Position numbers and translations under genes: made by a program
Part shown: positions 52,379-62,868 of the stretch, one piece after another
Layout: every line of letters starts with the position of its first letter
How positions within the stretch are numbered: position 1 is the stretch's first letter
From: Synechococcus sp. CB0101
GTDB lineage: Bacteria; Cyanobacteriota; Cyanobacteriia; PCC-6307; Cyanobiaceae
Length of the DNA stretch: 64,000 nt
Direction of reading: 5' to 3'
NCBI RefSeq assembly: GCF_000179235.2
Contig: NZ_CP039373.1
Span: forward strand, 1,953,860-2,017,859
The notes under the pieces: model-generated
What the model was told of the DNA's origin: nothing
Databases searched by the model: none
Seen by the model: only the letters and a program-made list of their open reading frames with translations

Positions 52379-52780
52379 ATGGCTAATCACGACCCGATTT
52401 CCGACATGCTCACCCGCATCCGCAATGCGAGTGAGAAACGTCATCAATCCACCAAGGTGCCTGCATCGCGCATGGCACGCAGCATCGCCAAGGTGCTGCA
52501 GCAGGAGGGTTTCATCGCCGAGATCTCTGAAGAGGGTGAAGGCGTTGAAAAGCACCTCGTGCTCGAACTCAAGTACAGCGGTAAGCACCGTCAGCCGCTG
52601 ATCCGCACCGTGCAGCGCGTCAGCAAGCCCGGTCTGCGCATCTACAAGAACACCCGCCAGCTGCCCAAGGTGCTGGGCGGTCTCGGCGTGGCCATCATCT
52701 CCACCTCCAAAGGTGTGATGAGCGACCGCGATGCCCGCAAACAGGGCGTCGGCGGCGAAGTGCTCGCTTACGTCTACTGA
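52379..52780 (+). CDS. rpsH: 30S ribosomal protein S8
   Basis: A 133-residue 16S central-domain protein. [34 protein letters not shown] and the C-terminal [31 protein letters not shown] are the family blocks. In E. coli S8 represses the spc operon; no such site is evident here. Confidence 0.98.
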   Translation: MANHDPISDMLTRIRNASEKRHQSTKVPASRMARSIAKVLQQEGFIAEISEEGEGVEKHLVLELKYSGKHRQPLIRTVQRVSKPGLRIYKNTRQLPKVLGGLGVAIISTSKGVMSDRDARKQGVGGEVLAYVY

Positions 52781-52796
52781 TCAGGGAGGTTGATCC

Positions 52797-53336
52797 ATGT
52801 CTCGTATTGGTAAAGCGCCGATTCCCGTGCCGGGCGGCGTCACCGTCACCCTCAGCGGCCTCGACGTCAAAGTCAAAGGCCCCAAGGGTGAACTGAGCCG
52901 CACCCTCCCCGACGGTGTGACCATTGCCCAGGACGGCAGCAACCTGGTGGTTTCTCCCGCGAGCGACAACCGTCGCTCCCGCGAGCGCCACGGTCTCTGC
53001 CGCACCCTCGTCGCCAACATGGTGGAAGGGGTGAGCAAGGGCTACACCCGCAAGCTCGAGATCGTTGGCGTGGGCTACCGCGCTGCCGTTCAAGGCAAGA
53101 AGCTTGTGGTGAGCGCTGGCTACAGCCACCAGGTGGAGATGGTGCCCCCCGACGGCGTGACCTTCGCCGTTGATGGCAACACCACCGTGCTGGTCACCGG
53201 TGCCGACAAGGAACTGGTGGGCAACGAAGCAGCCAAGGTTCGCGCCATTCGTCCGCCTGAGCCCTACAAGGGCAAGGGCATCAAGTACGAGGGTGAACGC
53301 ATCCTGCGCAAGGCCGGTAAGACCGGTAAGAAATGA
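52797..53336 (+). CDS. rplF: 50S ribosomal protein L6
   Basis: A 179-residue two-domain protein of the GTPase-associated region. [43 protein letters not shown] and the C-terminal [27 protein letters not shown] agree with the family. A GGGAGG ribosome binding site precedes the start. Confidence 0.98.
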   Translation: MSRIGKAPIPVPGGVTVTLSGLDVKVKGPKGELSRTLPDGVTIAQDGSNLVVSPASDNRRSRERHGLCRTLVANMVEGVSKGYTRKLEIVGVGYRAAVQGKKLVVSAGYSHQVEMVPPDGVTFAVDGNTTVLVTGADKELVGNEAAKVRAIRPPEPYKGKGIKYEGERILRKAGKTGKK

Positions 53337-53368
53337 GGTCTGCCTGAGCGTCGTTACCCTGTACTGCC

Positions 53369-53734
53369 ATGTCCACACTGTCCCGCAAGCAGCAGACGCA
53401 GAAACGCCACCGGCGTCTGCGTCGCAATCTCTCCGGCACCGCCGCGCGTCCGCGCCTGGCTGTGTTCCGCTCCAACAACCACATCTACGCGCAGGTCATC
53501 GACGACGAAGCGCAGAGCACCCTCTGCTCTGCCTCCACCGTCGATAAGGAGCTGCGCTCCAACGTCTCGGCCGCTGCCACCTGCGATGCTTCCGTCGCCG
53601 TTGGTCAACTGGTCGCCAAGCGTGCCCTCGCCAAGGGCATCCAACAGGTGGTCTTCGATCGAGGCGGCAACCTGTACCACGGCCGTGTCAAGGCCCTGGC
53701 TGACGCCGCCCGGGAAGCGGGCCTTCAGTTCTGA
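53369..53734 (+). CDS. rplR: 50S ribosomal protein L18
   Basis: A 121-residue 5S rRNA-binding protein. [40 protein letters not shown] and [27 protein letters not shown] are conserved. The N-terminus is strongly basic, as expected. Confidence 0.98.
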   Translation: MSTLSRKQQTQKRHRRLRRNLSGTAARPRLAVFRSNNHIYAQVIDDEAQSTLCSASTVDKELRSNVSAAATCDASVAVGQLVAKRALAKGIQQVVFDRGGNLYHGRVKALADAAREAGLQF

Positions 53735-53748
53735 TCCCTGCTCTCACC

Positions 53749-54387
53749 ATGACCGAAACCAACCAAATCCAGTCCAACGACATCCCGGGCGCGGCTGATG
53801 TTCCTGCAGCGGCCGAAGGCCAGCAGGAGCGCCGTGGTGGCCGGGGCGAGGGCCGGGGTGACCGCCGCGGTCGCGGCCGTGACAACCGCCGTGGCCAGGA
53901 GCGTGACTCCGAATGGCAAGAGCGCGTGGTGCAAATCCGCCGCGTCTCCAAGACCGTGAAAGGCGGTAAGAAGATGAGCTTCCGGGCCATCGTTGTTGTC
54001 GGCAACGAGAAGGGCCAGGTGGGCGTGGGCGTCGGCAAGGCCGGCGATGTGATCGGAGCCGTCCGCAAGGGCGTGGCCGATGGCAAGAAGCACCTGGTGA
54101 AGGTGCCCCTCACCCGTCACTCCTCGATCCCCACCCTCGGCAACGGCCGTGACGGTGCCGCCAGCGTGCTGATCCGCCCCGCTGCTCCGGGTACCGGTGT
54201 GATCGCGGGTGGCTCGATCCGCACGGTGCTGGAGCTCGCCGGCATCAAGAACGTGCTGGCGAAGCGCCTCGGCTCGAAAACCCCCCTCAACAACGCTCGT
54301 GCCGCCATGGATGCCCTGGCTGGCCTGCGTACCCACAAGGAGACCGCCAAGGAGCGTGGCATCTCCCTCGAGCAGATCTACTCCTGA
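53749..54387 (+). CDS. rpsE: 30S ribosomal protein S5 with Arg/Gly-rich N-terminal extension
   Basis: A 212-residue decoding-fidelity protein. The family core ([70 protein letters not shown]) starts near residue 58. Ahead lies an extension of about 55 residues, first acidic/Ala-rich, then Arg/Gly-rich ([18 protein letters not shown]). The extension is longer than in E. coli S5 and may contact rRNA or mRNA. Confidence 0.98.
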   Translation: MTETNQIQSNDIPGAADVPAAAEGQQERRGGRGEGRGDRRGRGRDNRRGQERDSEWQERVVQIRRVSKTVKGGKKMSFRAIVVVGNEKGQVGVGVGKAGDVIGAVRKGVADGKKHLVKVPLTRHSSIPTLGNGRDGAASVLIRPAAPGTGVIAGGSIRTVLELAGIKNVLAKRLGSKTPLNNARAAMDALAGLRTHKETAKERGISLEQIYS

Positions 54388-54395
54388 GGATTGCC

Positions 54396-54848
54396 ATGAC
54401 GTCGCTCAATCTCCAATCCCTCGCCCCCCAGAAGGGCGCCCGTCGCCGCAAGCTCCGCAAGGGCCGTGGCATCGCTGCTGGCCAGGGTGCCAGCTGCGGT
54501 TTCGGGATGCGCGGTCAGAAGTCCCGCTCGGGTCGTCCCACCCGTCCGGGCTTCGAAGGTGGCCAGATGCCTCTGTACCGCCGTGTGCCGAAGCTCAAGC
54601 ACTTCACCGTGATCAACCCCAAGAACTTCACGGTGATCAACGTCGGCAAGCTGGCTGAGATCAAGGCCGGCAGCACCGTCAACCTCGACAGCCTCGTGAA
54701 GGACGGCATCGTCACCAGCCCCAAGCACCCCCTGAAGGTGCTCGGCACCGGCGACCTCAAGGTGAAGCTCACCGTTCAGGCCGCCGCTTTCACCGCCAGC
54801 GCCCGCGAGAAGATCGAGGCCGCCGGTGGTACCTGCGAAGTGATCTGA
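54396..54848 (+). CDS. rplO: 50S ribosomal protein L15
   Basis: A 150-residue protein. [38 protein letters not shown]-type glycine/arginine N-terminal loop and the [16 protein letters not shown] motif are conserved, as is the C-terminal [18 protein letters not shown] hairpin with T-run follows before secY. Confidence 0.98.
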   Translation: MTSLNLQSLAPQKGARRRKLRKGRGIAAGQGASCGFGMRGQKSRSGRPTRPGFEGGQMPLYRRVPKLKHFTVINPKNFTVINVGKLAEIKAGSTVNLDSLVKDGIVTSPKHPLKVLGTGDLKVKLTVQAAAFTASAREKIEAAGGTCEVI

Positions 54849-54888
54849 GCTTCGGCTTGGTTCTGACCCCGACCCATTAGCGTCGGTG

Positions 54889-54928
54889 CCGCTTGGCGGA
54901 GCCTCCCGGCTTCTCCAGGCGGTTTTTT
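54889..54928 (+). terminator. Terminator-like or attenuator hairpin between rplO and secY
   Basis: Outer arms CCGCTTGG (54889-54896) and CCAGGCGG (54915-54922) pair with one G-T wobble, with partial inner pairing GAGCC/GGCTT. TTTTTT follows at 54923-54928. It lies inside the ribosomal cluster 26 bases upstream of secY, so it may reduce read-through into secY. Confidence 0.6.
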
Positions 54929-54953
54929 GTACTCCCTTCTCCGCCCGCCCGTC

Positions 54954-56270
54954 ATGCTCGTCAGCCGGGGTCGCAACCCCAGTGCCGGTGAAATCCTCAC
55001 CCAGCTGATTCAGGCCAAGGATCTGCGCAACCGCGTTTTGATCACCCTGGGCTTGCTCCTGTTGGTGCGTCTGGGGATTTATATCCCTGTTCCCGGCATC
55101 GATCGGGCCGCCTTTCAGGACTTCATCGCCCGCGGTGGTCAGCTGATCGGCTTCCTCGACATCTTCACCGGGGGTGGTATCTCCACCCTTGGGGTGTTTG
55201 GTCTGGGAATTCTTCCGTTCATCAACGCCTCGATCATCCTGCAGCTGCTCACCTCAGCGCTGCCGCAGCTGGAAGATCTGCAGAAGAACGAGGGTGAGGC
55301 GGGCCGCCGCAAGATCGCCCAATACACCCGCTACGTGGCGTTGGGCTGGGGCATCTTGCAGAGCGTGGTGTTCGCCCTGATCCTGCGGCCCTATGCCACG
55401 GCCGGTACCTCCGAGCTGGTGTTTGTGCTGCAAACCGCCGTCGCCCTGGTGACGGGCTCGATGGTGGTGATGTGGATCAGTGAGGTGATCACGGAGCGCG
55501 GCATTGGTCAGGGCGCCTCGCTGGTGATCTACCTCAACATCGTGGCCACGCTTCCGCGGGCGCTTGGCTCCACGATCGAGCTCGCCCAGAGCGGCGACCG
55601 CAGCACCGTTGGCGGCATCGTGGTGCTGGTGGCGGTGTTCCTGATCACGATCGTGGGCATCGTCTGCGTGGAGGAGGGCAGCCGCCGCATTCCCATCGTT
55701 AGTGCCAAGCGGCAGGTGGGTGGTGCCACCCTCTCGGCGCGCCAGAGCTATCTGCCCCTGAAGCTCAACGCCGGCGGCGTGATGCCGATCATCTTTGCTT
55801 CGGCCGTGGTGTTTCTGCCGCTCACCATTGCCAACATCACCAAGCAGCCCTGGTTGATCAACATCGCTGCGGCTCTGAGCCCCAACAGCGGTACCCCCTG
55901 GTTGTATGCCCTGCTCTTTTTCGGGCTGATCATCGGGTTTTCCTTCTTCTACGCCACGCTCACGATTAACCCGGTGGATGTGGCCACCAACCTCAAGCGC
56001 TCGGGCGTGGCCATTCCAGGTGTTCGCCCCGGCTCAGCCACCGCTGGCTATCTCAGCGGTGTGCAGAACCGGCTCACCCTGCTGGGTGCTCTGTTCCTTG
56101 GAGCGGTGGCGATCATCCCCTCCGCCGTGGAATCGGCCACCCAGGTGAAAACGTTCCAGGGCCTGGGCGCCACCAGCCTGCTGATCCTGGTGGGTGTGGC
56201 GATCCAAACCGCCAAACAACTTCAAACCGCTGTGATCTCGCAGCGCTACGAGGGCATGGTGCGCCAGTAG
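54954..56270 (+). CDS. secY: Preprotein translocase subunit SecY
   Basis: A 438-residue channel protein with ten membrane segments. RVLITLGLLLLVRLGIYIPVPGID (TM1), GGGISTLGVFGLGILPFINASIILQLL (plug/TM2), ERGIGQGASLVIYLNIVA, and LKLNAGGVMPIIFASAVV (TM7) are typical. It inserts and exports proteins at plasma and thylakoid membranes. ATG 54954 is chosen because MLVSRGRNPSAGEILTQLIQA precedes TM1 in the usual way. Confidence 0.97.
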   Translation: MLVSRGRNPSAGEILTQLIQAKDLRNRVLITLGLLLLVRLGIYIPVPGIDRAAFQDFIARGGQLIGFLDIFTGGGISTLGVFGLGILPFINASIILQLLTSALPQLEDLQKNEGEAGRRKIAQYTRYVALGWGILQSVVFALILRPYATAGTSELVFVLQTAVALVTGSMVVMWISEVITERGIGQGASLVIYLNIVATLPRALGSTIELAQSGDRSTVGGIVVLVAVFLITIVGIVCVEEGSRRIPIVSAKRQVGGATLSARQSYLPLKLNAGGVMPIIFASAVVFLPLTIANITKQPWLINIAAALSPNSGTPWLYALLFFGLIIGFSFFYATLTINPVDVATNLKRSGVAIPGVRPGSATAGYLSGVQNRLTLLGALFLGAVAIIPSAVESATQVKTFQGLGATSLLILVGVAIQTAKQLQTAVISQRYEGMVRQ

Positions 56271-56327
56271 GGCGACCCGCCTGCCTCGATTCCGTTTGTT
56301 CTCTCGTTCCCGTTCGCGTATTCGGTC

Positions 56328-56876
56328 ATGAAGCAACGCCTCCTCTTCCTGGGTCCCCCTGGTGCTGGCAAAGGCACCCAGGCCCAGCGCCTCGCCGAGA
56401 GCCAGGGGCTGCTCCATCTCTCCACCGGCGATCTGCTCCGCGCTGAGGTGGCTGCCGGCAGTGAGCTCGGGAAGGAAGCCGAAGCGGTGATGGCCCGCGG
56501 CGAACTGGTGAGCGACGCGCTGGTGCTCGCGATTGTGCGCAGCCGTCTGCAGTCGCACAGCGGCGGTTGGCTGCTGGATGGTTTCCCCCGCAATGTGGCC
56601 CAGGCCGATGCCCTGGCGGCTCTGCTCGAGGAACTCGGCCAGCAGATTGAGCTGGTGGTGCTCATGGAGCTCGACGATGCGGTGCTGGTGCAGCGCCTGC
56701 TCTCCCGCGGCCGCGCCGATGACAACGAGGAGGTGATCCGCCACCGCCTCGAGGTGTACCGCCAGCAGACCGAACCCCTGATCGCTTATTACCGCGAGCG
56801 TCAGCTCCTGGCTCCCGTTGAAGCCGCAGGCACGGTGGAGGAGATCGGAGCGCGGATCGCCCAGGTCTTGGCTTGA
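56328..56876 (+). CDS. adk: Adenylate kinase
   Basis: A 182-residue short-type enzyme (no zinc LID), equilibrating ATP, AMP and ADP. The P-loop is [20 protein letters not shown] (residues 5-24), then [21 protein letters not shown] (AMP-binding), [17 protein letters not shown] and [29 protein letters not shown]-type LID and core Arg motifs. It is in its standard place after secY. Confidence 0.97.
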   Translation: MKQRLLFLGPPGAGKGTQAQRLAESQGLLHLSTGDLLRAEVAAGSELGKEAEAVMARGELVSDALVLAIVRSRLQSHSGGWLLDGFPRNVAQADALAALLEELGQQIELVVLMELDDAVLVQRLLSRGRADDNEEVIRHRLEVYRQQTEPLIAYYRERQLLAPVEAAGTVEEIGARIAQVLA

Positions 56877-56922
56877 CCGCTGTGGTAGGTTCGTCGTTTG
56901 CAAAATTGGAGAGACCGCTCCC

Positions 56923-57036
56923 ATGAAGGTGCGTGCCTCGGTCAAGAAAATGTGCGACAAGTGCCGGGTGATTCGTCGCCACGGCCGGGTGATGGTGATT
57001 TGCGCCAACCCCAAGCACAAGCAGCGCCAGGGTTGA
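56923..57036 (+). CDS. rpmJ: 50S ribosomal protein L36
   Basis: A 37-residue protein with an intact zinc ribbon: [16 protein letters not shown] then [13 protein letters not shown] (C-x2-C...C-x4-H). It contacts 23S rRNA late in assembly. All four zinc ligands are present, so this is the C+ form. Between adk and rpsM. Confidence 0.97.
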   Translation: MKVRASVKKMCDKCRVIRRHGRVMVICANPKHKQRQG

Positions 57037-57104
57037 TCCCTGGTTGAGTCTTGCCATCGGCCTTCGGGCCAACCCCTCCCCTGCTCACCCCATCGTTAGT
57101 TTCT

Positions 57105-57470
57105 GTGGCTCGGATTGCCGGCGTTGATATTCCTCGCGACAAGAGGATCGAAATCGCCCTCACCTACGTGTACGGGATTGGCCTGACCACGGCCCAAAAA
57201 ATCCTGGCCAAAACCGGTGTCAACCCTGATACACGCGTCAAAGACCTCGACGACGCCGACGTGCAAAAGCTGCGCGGCGCCGCTGAGTCCTACACGCTGG
57301 AAGGCGACCTGCGCCGCCAGGAAGGCATGGCGATGAAGCGCCTGCAGGACATCGGCTGCGTGCGTGGTCGTCGTCACCGTGCCGGCCTGCCCGTGCGTGG
57401 TCAGCGCACCCGCACCAACGCCCGCACCCGCCGTGGCGCCCGTAAGACCGTTGCCGGTAAGAAGAAGTAA
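57105..57470 (+). CDS. rpsM: 30S ribosomal protein S13, GTG start
   Basis: A 121-residue head protein at the subunit bridge. [25 protein letters not shown] is the family N-terminus, encoded from GTG 57105; no ATG is available there. The C-terminal [27 protein letters not shown] tail is typical. Confidence 0.97.
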   Translation: MARIAGVDIPRDKRIEIALTYVYGIGLTTAQKILAKTGVNPDTRVKDLDDADVQKLRGAAESYTLEGDLRRQEGMAMKRLQDIGCVRGRRHRAGLPVRGQRTRTNARTRRGARKTVAGKKK

Positions 57471-57600
57471 GGCCTGACCTCACTTCCGGCCTTCGGCCCA
57501 ACCCTTCGCACCTGCCGCTCGGTTCCCATAGGGCACCGGCGTCACCAGGTTGCCCCCCTCAGTTCCCTGATCACCTCCCTGCTCTTGCAGGGCTTTATCC

Positions 57601-57993
57601 ATGGCCAAGCCCGCCAAGAAATCCGGCGCCAAGAAGACCAAGCGGAATGTGCCCAACGGTGTGGCGCACATTCAGAGCACCTTCAACAACACCATCGTTT
57701 CGATCACCGACACCGCTGGTGAAGTGATCTCCTGGAGCTCCGCAGGAGCCAGCGGCTTCAAGGGCGCCCGTAAGGGCACGCCTTTCGCCGCCCAGACCGC
57801 CGCAGAAGCAGCCGCTCGTCGCGCCCTTGAGCAGGGGATGCGCCAGATCGAGGTGCTGGTGCGCGGTCCTGGTTCCGGCCGTGAAACCGCCATCCGTGCT
57901 CTGCAGGTGGCCGGTCTGGAGATCACCCTGATTCGCGACGTCACCCCCCTGCCCCACAACGGCTGCCGCCGCTCCAAGCGTCGCCGGGTCTGA
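57601..57993 (+). CDS. rpsK: 30S ribosomal protein S11
   Basis: A 130-residue platform protein. [41 protein letters not shown] and [18 protein letters not shown] are conserved. About 130 bases of spacer precede it, with a GGCC-TTCG-GCC hairpin similar to the one before rpsM. Confidence 0.98.
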   Translation: MAKPAKKSGAKKTKRNVPNGVAHIQSTFNNTIVSITDTAGEVISWSSAGASGFKGARKGTPFAAQTAAEAAARRALEQGMRQIEVLVRGPGSGRETAIRALQVAGLEITLIRDVTPLPHNGCRRSKRRRV

Positions 57994-58050
57994 TCCGACG
58001 CCTTGCCCCGCCCCAGAGGGGGCTCCTCCTCTTCTTTCGAGCTTCAGACC

Positions 58051-58989
58051 GTGTTGCAGTACCAGATCGATCGGGTTGAACACCAGATCGCCGACGACCG
58101 TTCCCAGACCGGCGTCTTTGTGATCGGCCCCCTTGAGCGGGGTCAGGCCATCACCCTCGGCAACTCCCTGCGCCGCGTGCTGATGGGAGCCCTTGAGGGC
58201 AGCGCCATCACCGCCGTGCGCATCGCCGGCGTGAACCACGAGTACGCCACCGTTCCCGGTGTGCGCGAAGACGTTCTCGACATCCTGCTCAACTGCAAGG
58301 ACATCGCCGTCAGCAGCCGCACCCGCGAGCTGGAGATCGGTCGCCTGGTGGCCAACGGCCCCTGCACCGTCACCGCCTCCGACCTGCAGTTCTCCTCGCA
58401 GGTGAGCGTGATCGACGGCGACCGTCCGATCGCCACCGTGGCCGACGGCTACAGCCTCGAGCTCGAAGTGCACGTGGAGCGTGGCGTGGGTTACCGCCCC
58501 GTCGATCGTCGCAGCGAAGACACCAGCGCCATCGATCTGCTGCAGATCGATGCCGTGTTCATGCCGGTGCGCCGCGTGAACTACAGCGTGGATGAAACCG
58601 CTGTGGGTGAAGGTGGCTCCGCCCGCGAGCGCCTGCGCCTCGAAATCGAAACCGACGGCTCCGTCACCCCTGACGATGCCATGGCCCAGGCGGCTAACCA
58701 GCTGATTGCGCTGTTCCAGCCCCTGGCCAGCCTCACCATGGTGGACGAGCCCGGCCTGGAGCCCGAGCCTTCCGCCGAGGCCCAGATTCCTCTCGAGGAA
58801 CTGAATCTCTCCGTGCGTGCTTACAACTGCCTGAAGCGTGCCCAGGTCAACTCCGTGTCCGACCTGATGGGCTTCAGCTACGAAGATCTGCTGGAGATCA
58901 AGAACTTCGGTTCCAAGTCGGCCGATGAAGTGATCGAAGCGCTTGAGCGCATCGGCATTTCCCTGCCCCAGAGCCGCACCAGCGCCTGA
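58051..58989 (+). CDS. rpoA: DNA-directed RNA polymerase subunit alpha
   Basis: A 312-residue subunit. From GTG 58051 the N-terminus is (V)[20 protein letters not shown], the family norm. [20 protein letters not shown] is the dimerisation block. The C-terminal domain [22 protein letters not shown] and [20 protein letters not shown] binds UP elements and activators. A TTG at 58003 would add 16 unlike residues. Only 57 bases separate it from rpsK. Confidence 0.97.
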   Translation: MLQYQIDRVEHQIADDRSQTGVFVIGPLERGQAITLGNSLRRVLMGALEGSAITAVRIAGVNHEYATVPGVREDVLDILLNCKDIAVSSRTRELEIGRLVANGPCTVTASDLQFSSQVSVIDGDRPIATVADGYSLELEVHVERGVGYRPVDRRSEDTSAIDLLQIDAVFMPVRRVNYSVDETAVGEGGSARERLRLEIETDGSVTPDDAMAQAANQLIALFQPLASLTMVDEPGLEPEPSAEAQIPLEELNLSVRAYNCLKRAQVNSVSDLMGFSYEDLLEIKNFGSKSADEVIEALERIGISLPQSRTSA

Positions 58990-59040
58990 TCGAGCGCGAG
59001 TCGTTCCCTTTTCTGTTCACACCCATCCTCCGCATCCGTC

Positions 59041-59391
59041 ATGCGCCACCAGTGCCGAGTTCCCAAGCTGGGACGCCCCGCTGACCAACGCAAAGCCATG
59101 CTGCGCGCTCTCACCACGCAGCTGATCCGCGAAGGTCGCCTCACCACCACCAAGGCCCGTGCCAAGGCTCTGCGCGATGAAGCCGAGCGCATGATCAGCC
59201 TGGCCAAGGACGGCAGCCTTGCTGCCCGTCGCCGCGCCATCGGCTACATCTACGACAAGCAGCTCGTGCACGCCCTGTTCGACAAGGCCCAGGAGCGTTA
59301 CGGCGATCGCAACGGCGGCTACACCCGCATCATCCGCACCGTGCCCCGCCGCGGTGACAACGCCGAGATGGCGATCATCGAGCTGGTCTGA
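59041..59391 (+). CDS. rplQ: 50S ribosomal protein L17
   Basis: A 116-residue protein beginning [29 protein letters not shown], the strongly conserved family N-terminus, followed by [20 protein letters not shown] and the terminal [25 protein letters not shown]. It is in its usual place after rpoA. Confidence 0.98.
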   Translation: MRHQCRVPKLGRPADQRKAMLRALTTQLIREGRLTTTKARAKALRDEAERMISLAKDGSLAARRRAIGYIYDKQLVHALFDKAQERYGDRNGGYTRIIRTVPRRGDNAEMAIIELV

Positions 59392-59475
59392 TCCAGCTTC
59401 AACGCCTCAACCGGCCGCGCGTGATCCCTGGATCCGCGCGGCTTTGTTGTGTCTGGCCCGTGTGCCTTCGCCGTC

Positions 59476-60333
59476 GTGGAACCGTCTGCTGACCCTCTCA
59501 CTCCCGCAGCACGGCGCATCGCGCTCTGCCTGCAATACGACGGCGCCCCCTACTGCGGCTGGCAGCGGCAGCCACGCGACCCCAGCGTTCAGGAGACCCT
59601 CGAACGGGCGATTGCCGCCTTGGATCCCCGCCGCCCGCTGAGCGTGCAGGCCGCCGGTCGCACCGATACCGGCGTGCACGCCGCAGCTCAGGTGGTGCAC
59701 TTCGATGCTGAGGGGCCTATCCCTGCCCAGCGATGGCCGGCTGCGTTGAACGGGCGGCTTCCCGCCAGCATCCGCGTGCGCGCCGGTGCGGAGGTGCCCG
59801 CCGACTGGCATGCCTGCTTCAGCGCCAGCTACCGCCGCTACCGCTACACGCTTTACAACGCTCGCCTGCCCAATCTGTTTCTCGCGCCCTGGAGCTGGCA
59901 TCGCTATCAGCTGCGCCTCGATGAGCAGCTGATGCGCCAGGCCCTGGAGGGCATGCTCGGCGAGCATGACTTTGCGGCGTTTGAGCGGGCCGGGAGTTCC
60001 CGGTCTCACTCGCGCACCACCCTCCAGGAGGTGACGGTGGAGCGGCGTGGTGATCTGATCGAGGTGGAGCTGCAGGCCAGCGGTTTTCTCTACGGCATGG
60101 TGCGGCTGGTGATGGGCCAGCTGGTGGCGGTGGGGGAGCAGCGCCTGAGCCTGGCCGCCTTTGAGCGGCGCTGGCGCAGCCGTGCGCGGGATGAGGTGAA
60201 AGAAGCCGCACCGCCCCACGGGCTCACCCTGCTGCGGGTGGGTTACCCCACAACAGTGTTTCCCGACGCTGCCTGGTACGATTGTCAACCGCGGTATTTG
60301 CTGGAGTGTTCCGACTCTCCACCCCGCGCCTGA
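59476..60333 (+). CDS. truA: tRNA pseudouridine(38-40) synthase
   Basis: A 285-residue enzyme modifying uridines 38-40 in the tRNA anticodon arm. The catalytic block is [20 protein letters not shown], with the nucleophile Asp in [25 protein letters not shown] and [17 protein letters not shown] are conserved flanks. GTG 59476 is chosen; GTG 59449 gives nine more residues. It follows rplQ by about 85 bases and precedes rplM, as in other cyanobacteria. Confidence 0.95.
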   Translation: MEPSADPLTPAARRIALCLQYDGAPYCGWQRQPRDPSVQETLERAIAALDPRRPLSVQAAGRTDTGVHAAAQVVHFDAEGPIPAQRWPAALNGRLPASIRVRAGAEVPADWHACFSASYRRYRYTLYNARLPNLFLAPWSWHRYQLRLDEQLMRQALEGMLGEHDFAAFERAGSSRSHSRTTLQEVTVERRGDLIEVELQASGFLYGMVRLVMGQLVAVGEQRLSLAAFERRWRSRARDEVKEAAPPHGLTLLRVGYPTTVFPDAAWYDCQPRYLLECSDSPPRA

Positions 60334-60510
60334 GTAAGCCCTCCGTGAAGGGGGCGTGTCAGGCGGCGAGGTAGGGTCGCTCCACGAGCTTCAGACGTCC
60401 GAGTGATCGGATGCCCTGCCGTCCCAGTCCAGACCTTCCGTCCAGACGCCCTGTCCCGCCCCCTGCTCGCTTGAGCAGTGGAGCTCTTACCGATCCGGCC
60501 CGCCGGTGCG

Positions 60511-60963
60511 ATGAACAAGACTCTCGTTCCCCCTCAGGATCCCTCCAGTCGCCAGTGGTATCTGGTGGATGCTGAGAACCAGACCCTCGGCCGTCTCGCC
60601 AGCGAAGTGGCATCGGTGCTCCGGGGCAAGAACAACCCCAACTTCGCTCCTCACATTGATGCCGGCGATTTCGTCGTGGTGATCAATGCCGAGAAGGTGA
60701 AGGTCAGCGGCAACAAGTTCACCGAGAAGGTCTACCGCCGTCACTCGGGTCGTCCCGGTGGCATGAAGACCGAATCCTTTGCGGCGCTTCAGGCACGTAT
60801 CCCTGAGCGGATCATCGAGAAGGCCGTGAAGGGCATGCTGCCCCACAACGCCCTCGGTCGTCAGCTGTTCCGCAAGCTGAAGGTGTACAAGGGTGCCGAG
60901 CACCCCCACGCCGCCCAGCAGCCCCAGGCCCTCGCCCTCGATCCCGCCGCTTCCGCCCAATGA
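60511..60963 (+). CDS. rplM: 50S ribosomal protein L13
   Basis: A 150-residue protein: [66 protein letters not shown] and [34 protein letters not shown] are family sequence. Overlaps rpsI by four bases (ATGA), the standard coupling of this pair. 177 bases without a gene precede it and may hold a promoter. Confidence 0.98.
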   Translation: MNKTLVPPQDPSSRQWYLVDAENQTLGRLASEVASVLRGKNNPNFAPHIDAGDFVVVINAEKVKVSGNKFTEKVYRRHSGRPGGMKTESFAALQARIPERIIEKAVKGMLPHNALGRQLFRKLKVYKGAEHPHAAQQPQALALDPAASAQ

Positions 60964-61361
60964 GCACCAACTCCGTCGTCTACTGGGGAACCGGCCGCCG
61001 CAAGACCGCTGTCGCCCGTGTGCGTGTGGTTCCCGGCACCGGCACCGTGACCATCAATGGTCGCCCCGGCGATAACTACCTCAACTACAACCCCGTTTAT
61101 CTGGCTGCGGTCACCGCTCCTCTCCAGACCCTGGGTCTGGCCAGCGAGTACGACCTGCTGGTGAATGTGCGCGGCGGTGGTCTTACCGGCCAGGCCGACG
61201 CCATCAAGCAGGGTGCAGCCCGTGCGCTGTGTGAGCTCTCCCCCGAGAACCGCAAGCCCCTCAAAACCGAAGGTCACCTCAGCCGTGACCCCCGCGCCAA
61301 GGAGCGTCGTAAGTACGGCCTGAAGAAAGCCCGTAAGGCTCCTCAGTTCTCCAAGCGCTGA
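60960..61361 (+). CDS. rpsI: 30S ribosomal protein S9
   Basis: A 133-residue protein whose C-terminal tail reaches the P-site t[44 protein letters not shown] and the terminal [27 protein letters not shown] are diagnostic, ending in the essential K-R. Translationally coupled to rplM. Confidence 0.98.
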   Translation: MSTNSVVYWGTGRRKTAVARVRVVPGTGTVTINGRPGDNYLNYNPVYLAAVTAPLQTLGLASEYDLLVNVRGGGLTGQADAIKQGAARALCELSPENRKPLKTEGHLSRDPRAKERRKYGLKKARKAPQFSKR

Positions 61362-61392
61362 TCCCGCGTTCGCTTCTCAGCCCCTACTCGTC

Positions 61393-61650
61393 ATGCCGAA
61401 GGCCGAAATCCATCCCACCTGGTATCCCGATGCCAAGGTGATCTGCAACGGAGAGGTGGTGATGACCACCGGCTCCACCTCGCCCGAACTCCACGTGGAT
61501 GTGTGGAGTGGCAACCACCCCTTCTACACCGGTACCCAGAAGATCCTCGACACCGAGGGTCGTGTGGATCGCTTCATGCGCAAGTACGGCATGGGCGGTG
61601 CCGCCGCTGCCGATGCTGGCGAGAAGAAGGCCGCCGAGGCCAAGGCCTGA
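61393..61650 (+). CDS. rpmE: 50S ribosomal protein L31
   Basis: An 85-residue protein: MPKAEIHPTWYPDAKVICNGEVVMTTGST, HVDVWSGNHPFYTGTQKILDTEGRVDRFMRKYG. Of the zinc cysteines only the one in VICNGE remains; CxxC is absent, so this is the zinc-independent form. The Ala/Lys tail is extended. A strong terminator follows. Confidence 0.96.
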   Translation: MPKAEIHPTWYPDAKVICNGEVVMTTGSTSPELHVDVWSGNHPFYTGTQKILDTEGRVDRFMRKYGMGGAAAADAGEKKAAEAKA

Positions 61651-61699
61651 TCGCCTTCACCCTGATGGTTGCTGCGCTTCCGGCGCCGTGATCACCGAG

Positions 61700-61728
61700 A
61701 GCCGGATGCTTCAGGGCATCCGGCTTTT
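61700..61728 (+). terminator. Intrinsic terminator after rpmE
   Basis: Stem AGCCGGATGC/GCATCCGGCT with a six-base loop, followed by TTTTT, 50 bases after rpmE. It probably ends the ribosomal transcript before prfA. Confidence 0.9.
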
Positions 61729-61763
61729 TGCTGCCCACCGGTTCCTGGCCGTTCCTTTCCTGC

Positions 61764-62861
61764 ATGGATGCCTCCTTCCTGAGTGAGCGCCTCGACGCGG
61801 CGCGCACCACCTTCGACACCCTGGAGCGGCAGCTGGCGGATCCGGATGTGGCCGCCAACCCTGCCCAGCTCGAACCGATCGCCCGCGAACGGGCTCGGCT
61901 GGAGCCCCTGGTGATGGGCTACGACGAACTTCAGACCCTCCAAGGCCAGGAGCAGCAGGCCCGTGAGCTGCTGCGCGAGAGCCGCGGTGATCTCGACCTC
62001 GAGGCCCTGGCTCAGGAGGAACTGGCTGAGCTGGCGACGCGCATCAGCGCTTTGGAGGAACAGCTCACCCTGGCCTTGCTGCCCCGTGATCCCCGCGATG
62101 AACGCAGCGTGATGCTGGAGATCCGCGCCGGGGCCGGCGGCGATGAGGCGGCGCTGTGGGCCGGTGATCTGGCGCGCATGTATGAGCGCTATGCCCAGAG
62201 CGTGGGCTGGAAGGTGCAGCCGGTGAGTGCTTCGGAAGCTGAGCTCGGCGGCTACAAGGAATTGATCCTGGCGATCAAGGGCGATGGCGTATTCAGCCAG
62301 CTGAAATTTGAGGCCGGCGTGCACCGGGTGCAGCGGGTGCCGGCTACCGAATCCCAGGGCCGCGTACACACCTCCACCGCCACGGTGGCGGTGATGCCGG
62401 AGGCTGATCCCGTGGAGGTGCAGATCGACCCCGGCGACCTGGAGATCAGCACGGCCCGCTCCGGCGGTGCCGGCGGCCAGAACGTGAACAAGGTGGAAAC
62501 CGCCGTGGATCTACTCCACAAACCCACGGGCATCCGCGTGTTCTGCACCCAGGAGCGCTCCCAGTTGCAGAACCGCGAGCGGGCATTGGAGATCCTGCGG
62601 GCCAAGCTCTATGAGCGTGAGCTGGCGACTGCCAACGCCGAGGAGCGCTCGGCTCGCCTGGCGCAGGTGGGCACGGGCGATCGCAGCGAAAAGATCCGCA
62701 CCTACAACTACAAAGACAACCGCACCACCGATCACCGCCTCGGCCGCAACTTCTCGTTGGAGCCAGTGCTGCAGGGTCAGTTGGCCGAGCTGATCGGCGC
62801 GTGCGTGTCGGCCGATCAGCGCCGTCAGCTTGAGGAATTGGCGGAGCAGGCCGGCGGCTGA
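61764..62861 (+). CDS. prfA: Peptide chain release factor 1
   Basis: A 365-residue class I release factor. The stop-codon reading motif is PAT (residues 193-195, [14 protein letters not shown]), which assigns RF1 (UAA/UAG). The GGQ peptidyl-hydrolysis motif is in [18 protein letters not shown] (237-239). The coiled N-terminal domain and [14 protein letters not shown] are conserved. ATG 61764 gives [14 protein letters not shown]; an upstream TTG lies in the terminator. Downstream of rpmE in the common cyanobacterial order. Confidence 0.97.
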   Translation: MDASFLSERLDAARTTFDTLERQLADPDVAANPAQLEPIARERARLEPLVMGYDELQTLQGQEQQARELLRESRGDLDLEALAQEELAELATRISALEEQLTLALLPRDPRDERSVMLEIRAGAGGDEAALWAGDLARMYERYAQSVGWKVQPVSASEAELGGYKELILAIKGDGVFSQLKFEAGVHRVQRVPATESQGRVHTSTATVAVMPEADPVEVQIDPGDLEISTARSGGAGGQNVNKVETAVDLLHKPTGIRVFCTQERSQLQNRERALEILRAKLYERELATANAEERSARLAQVGTGDRSEKIRTYNYKDNRTTDHRLGRNFSLEPVLQGQLAELIGACVSADQRRQLEELAEQAGG

Positions 62862-62868
62862 GGCTGGC

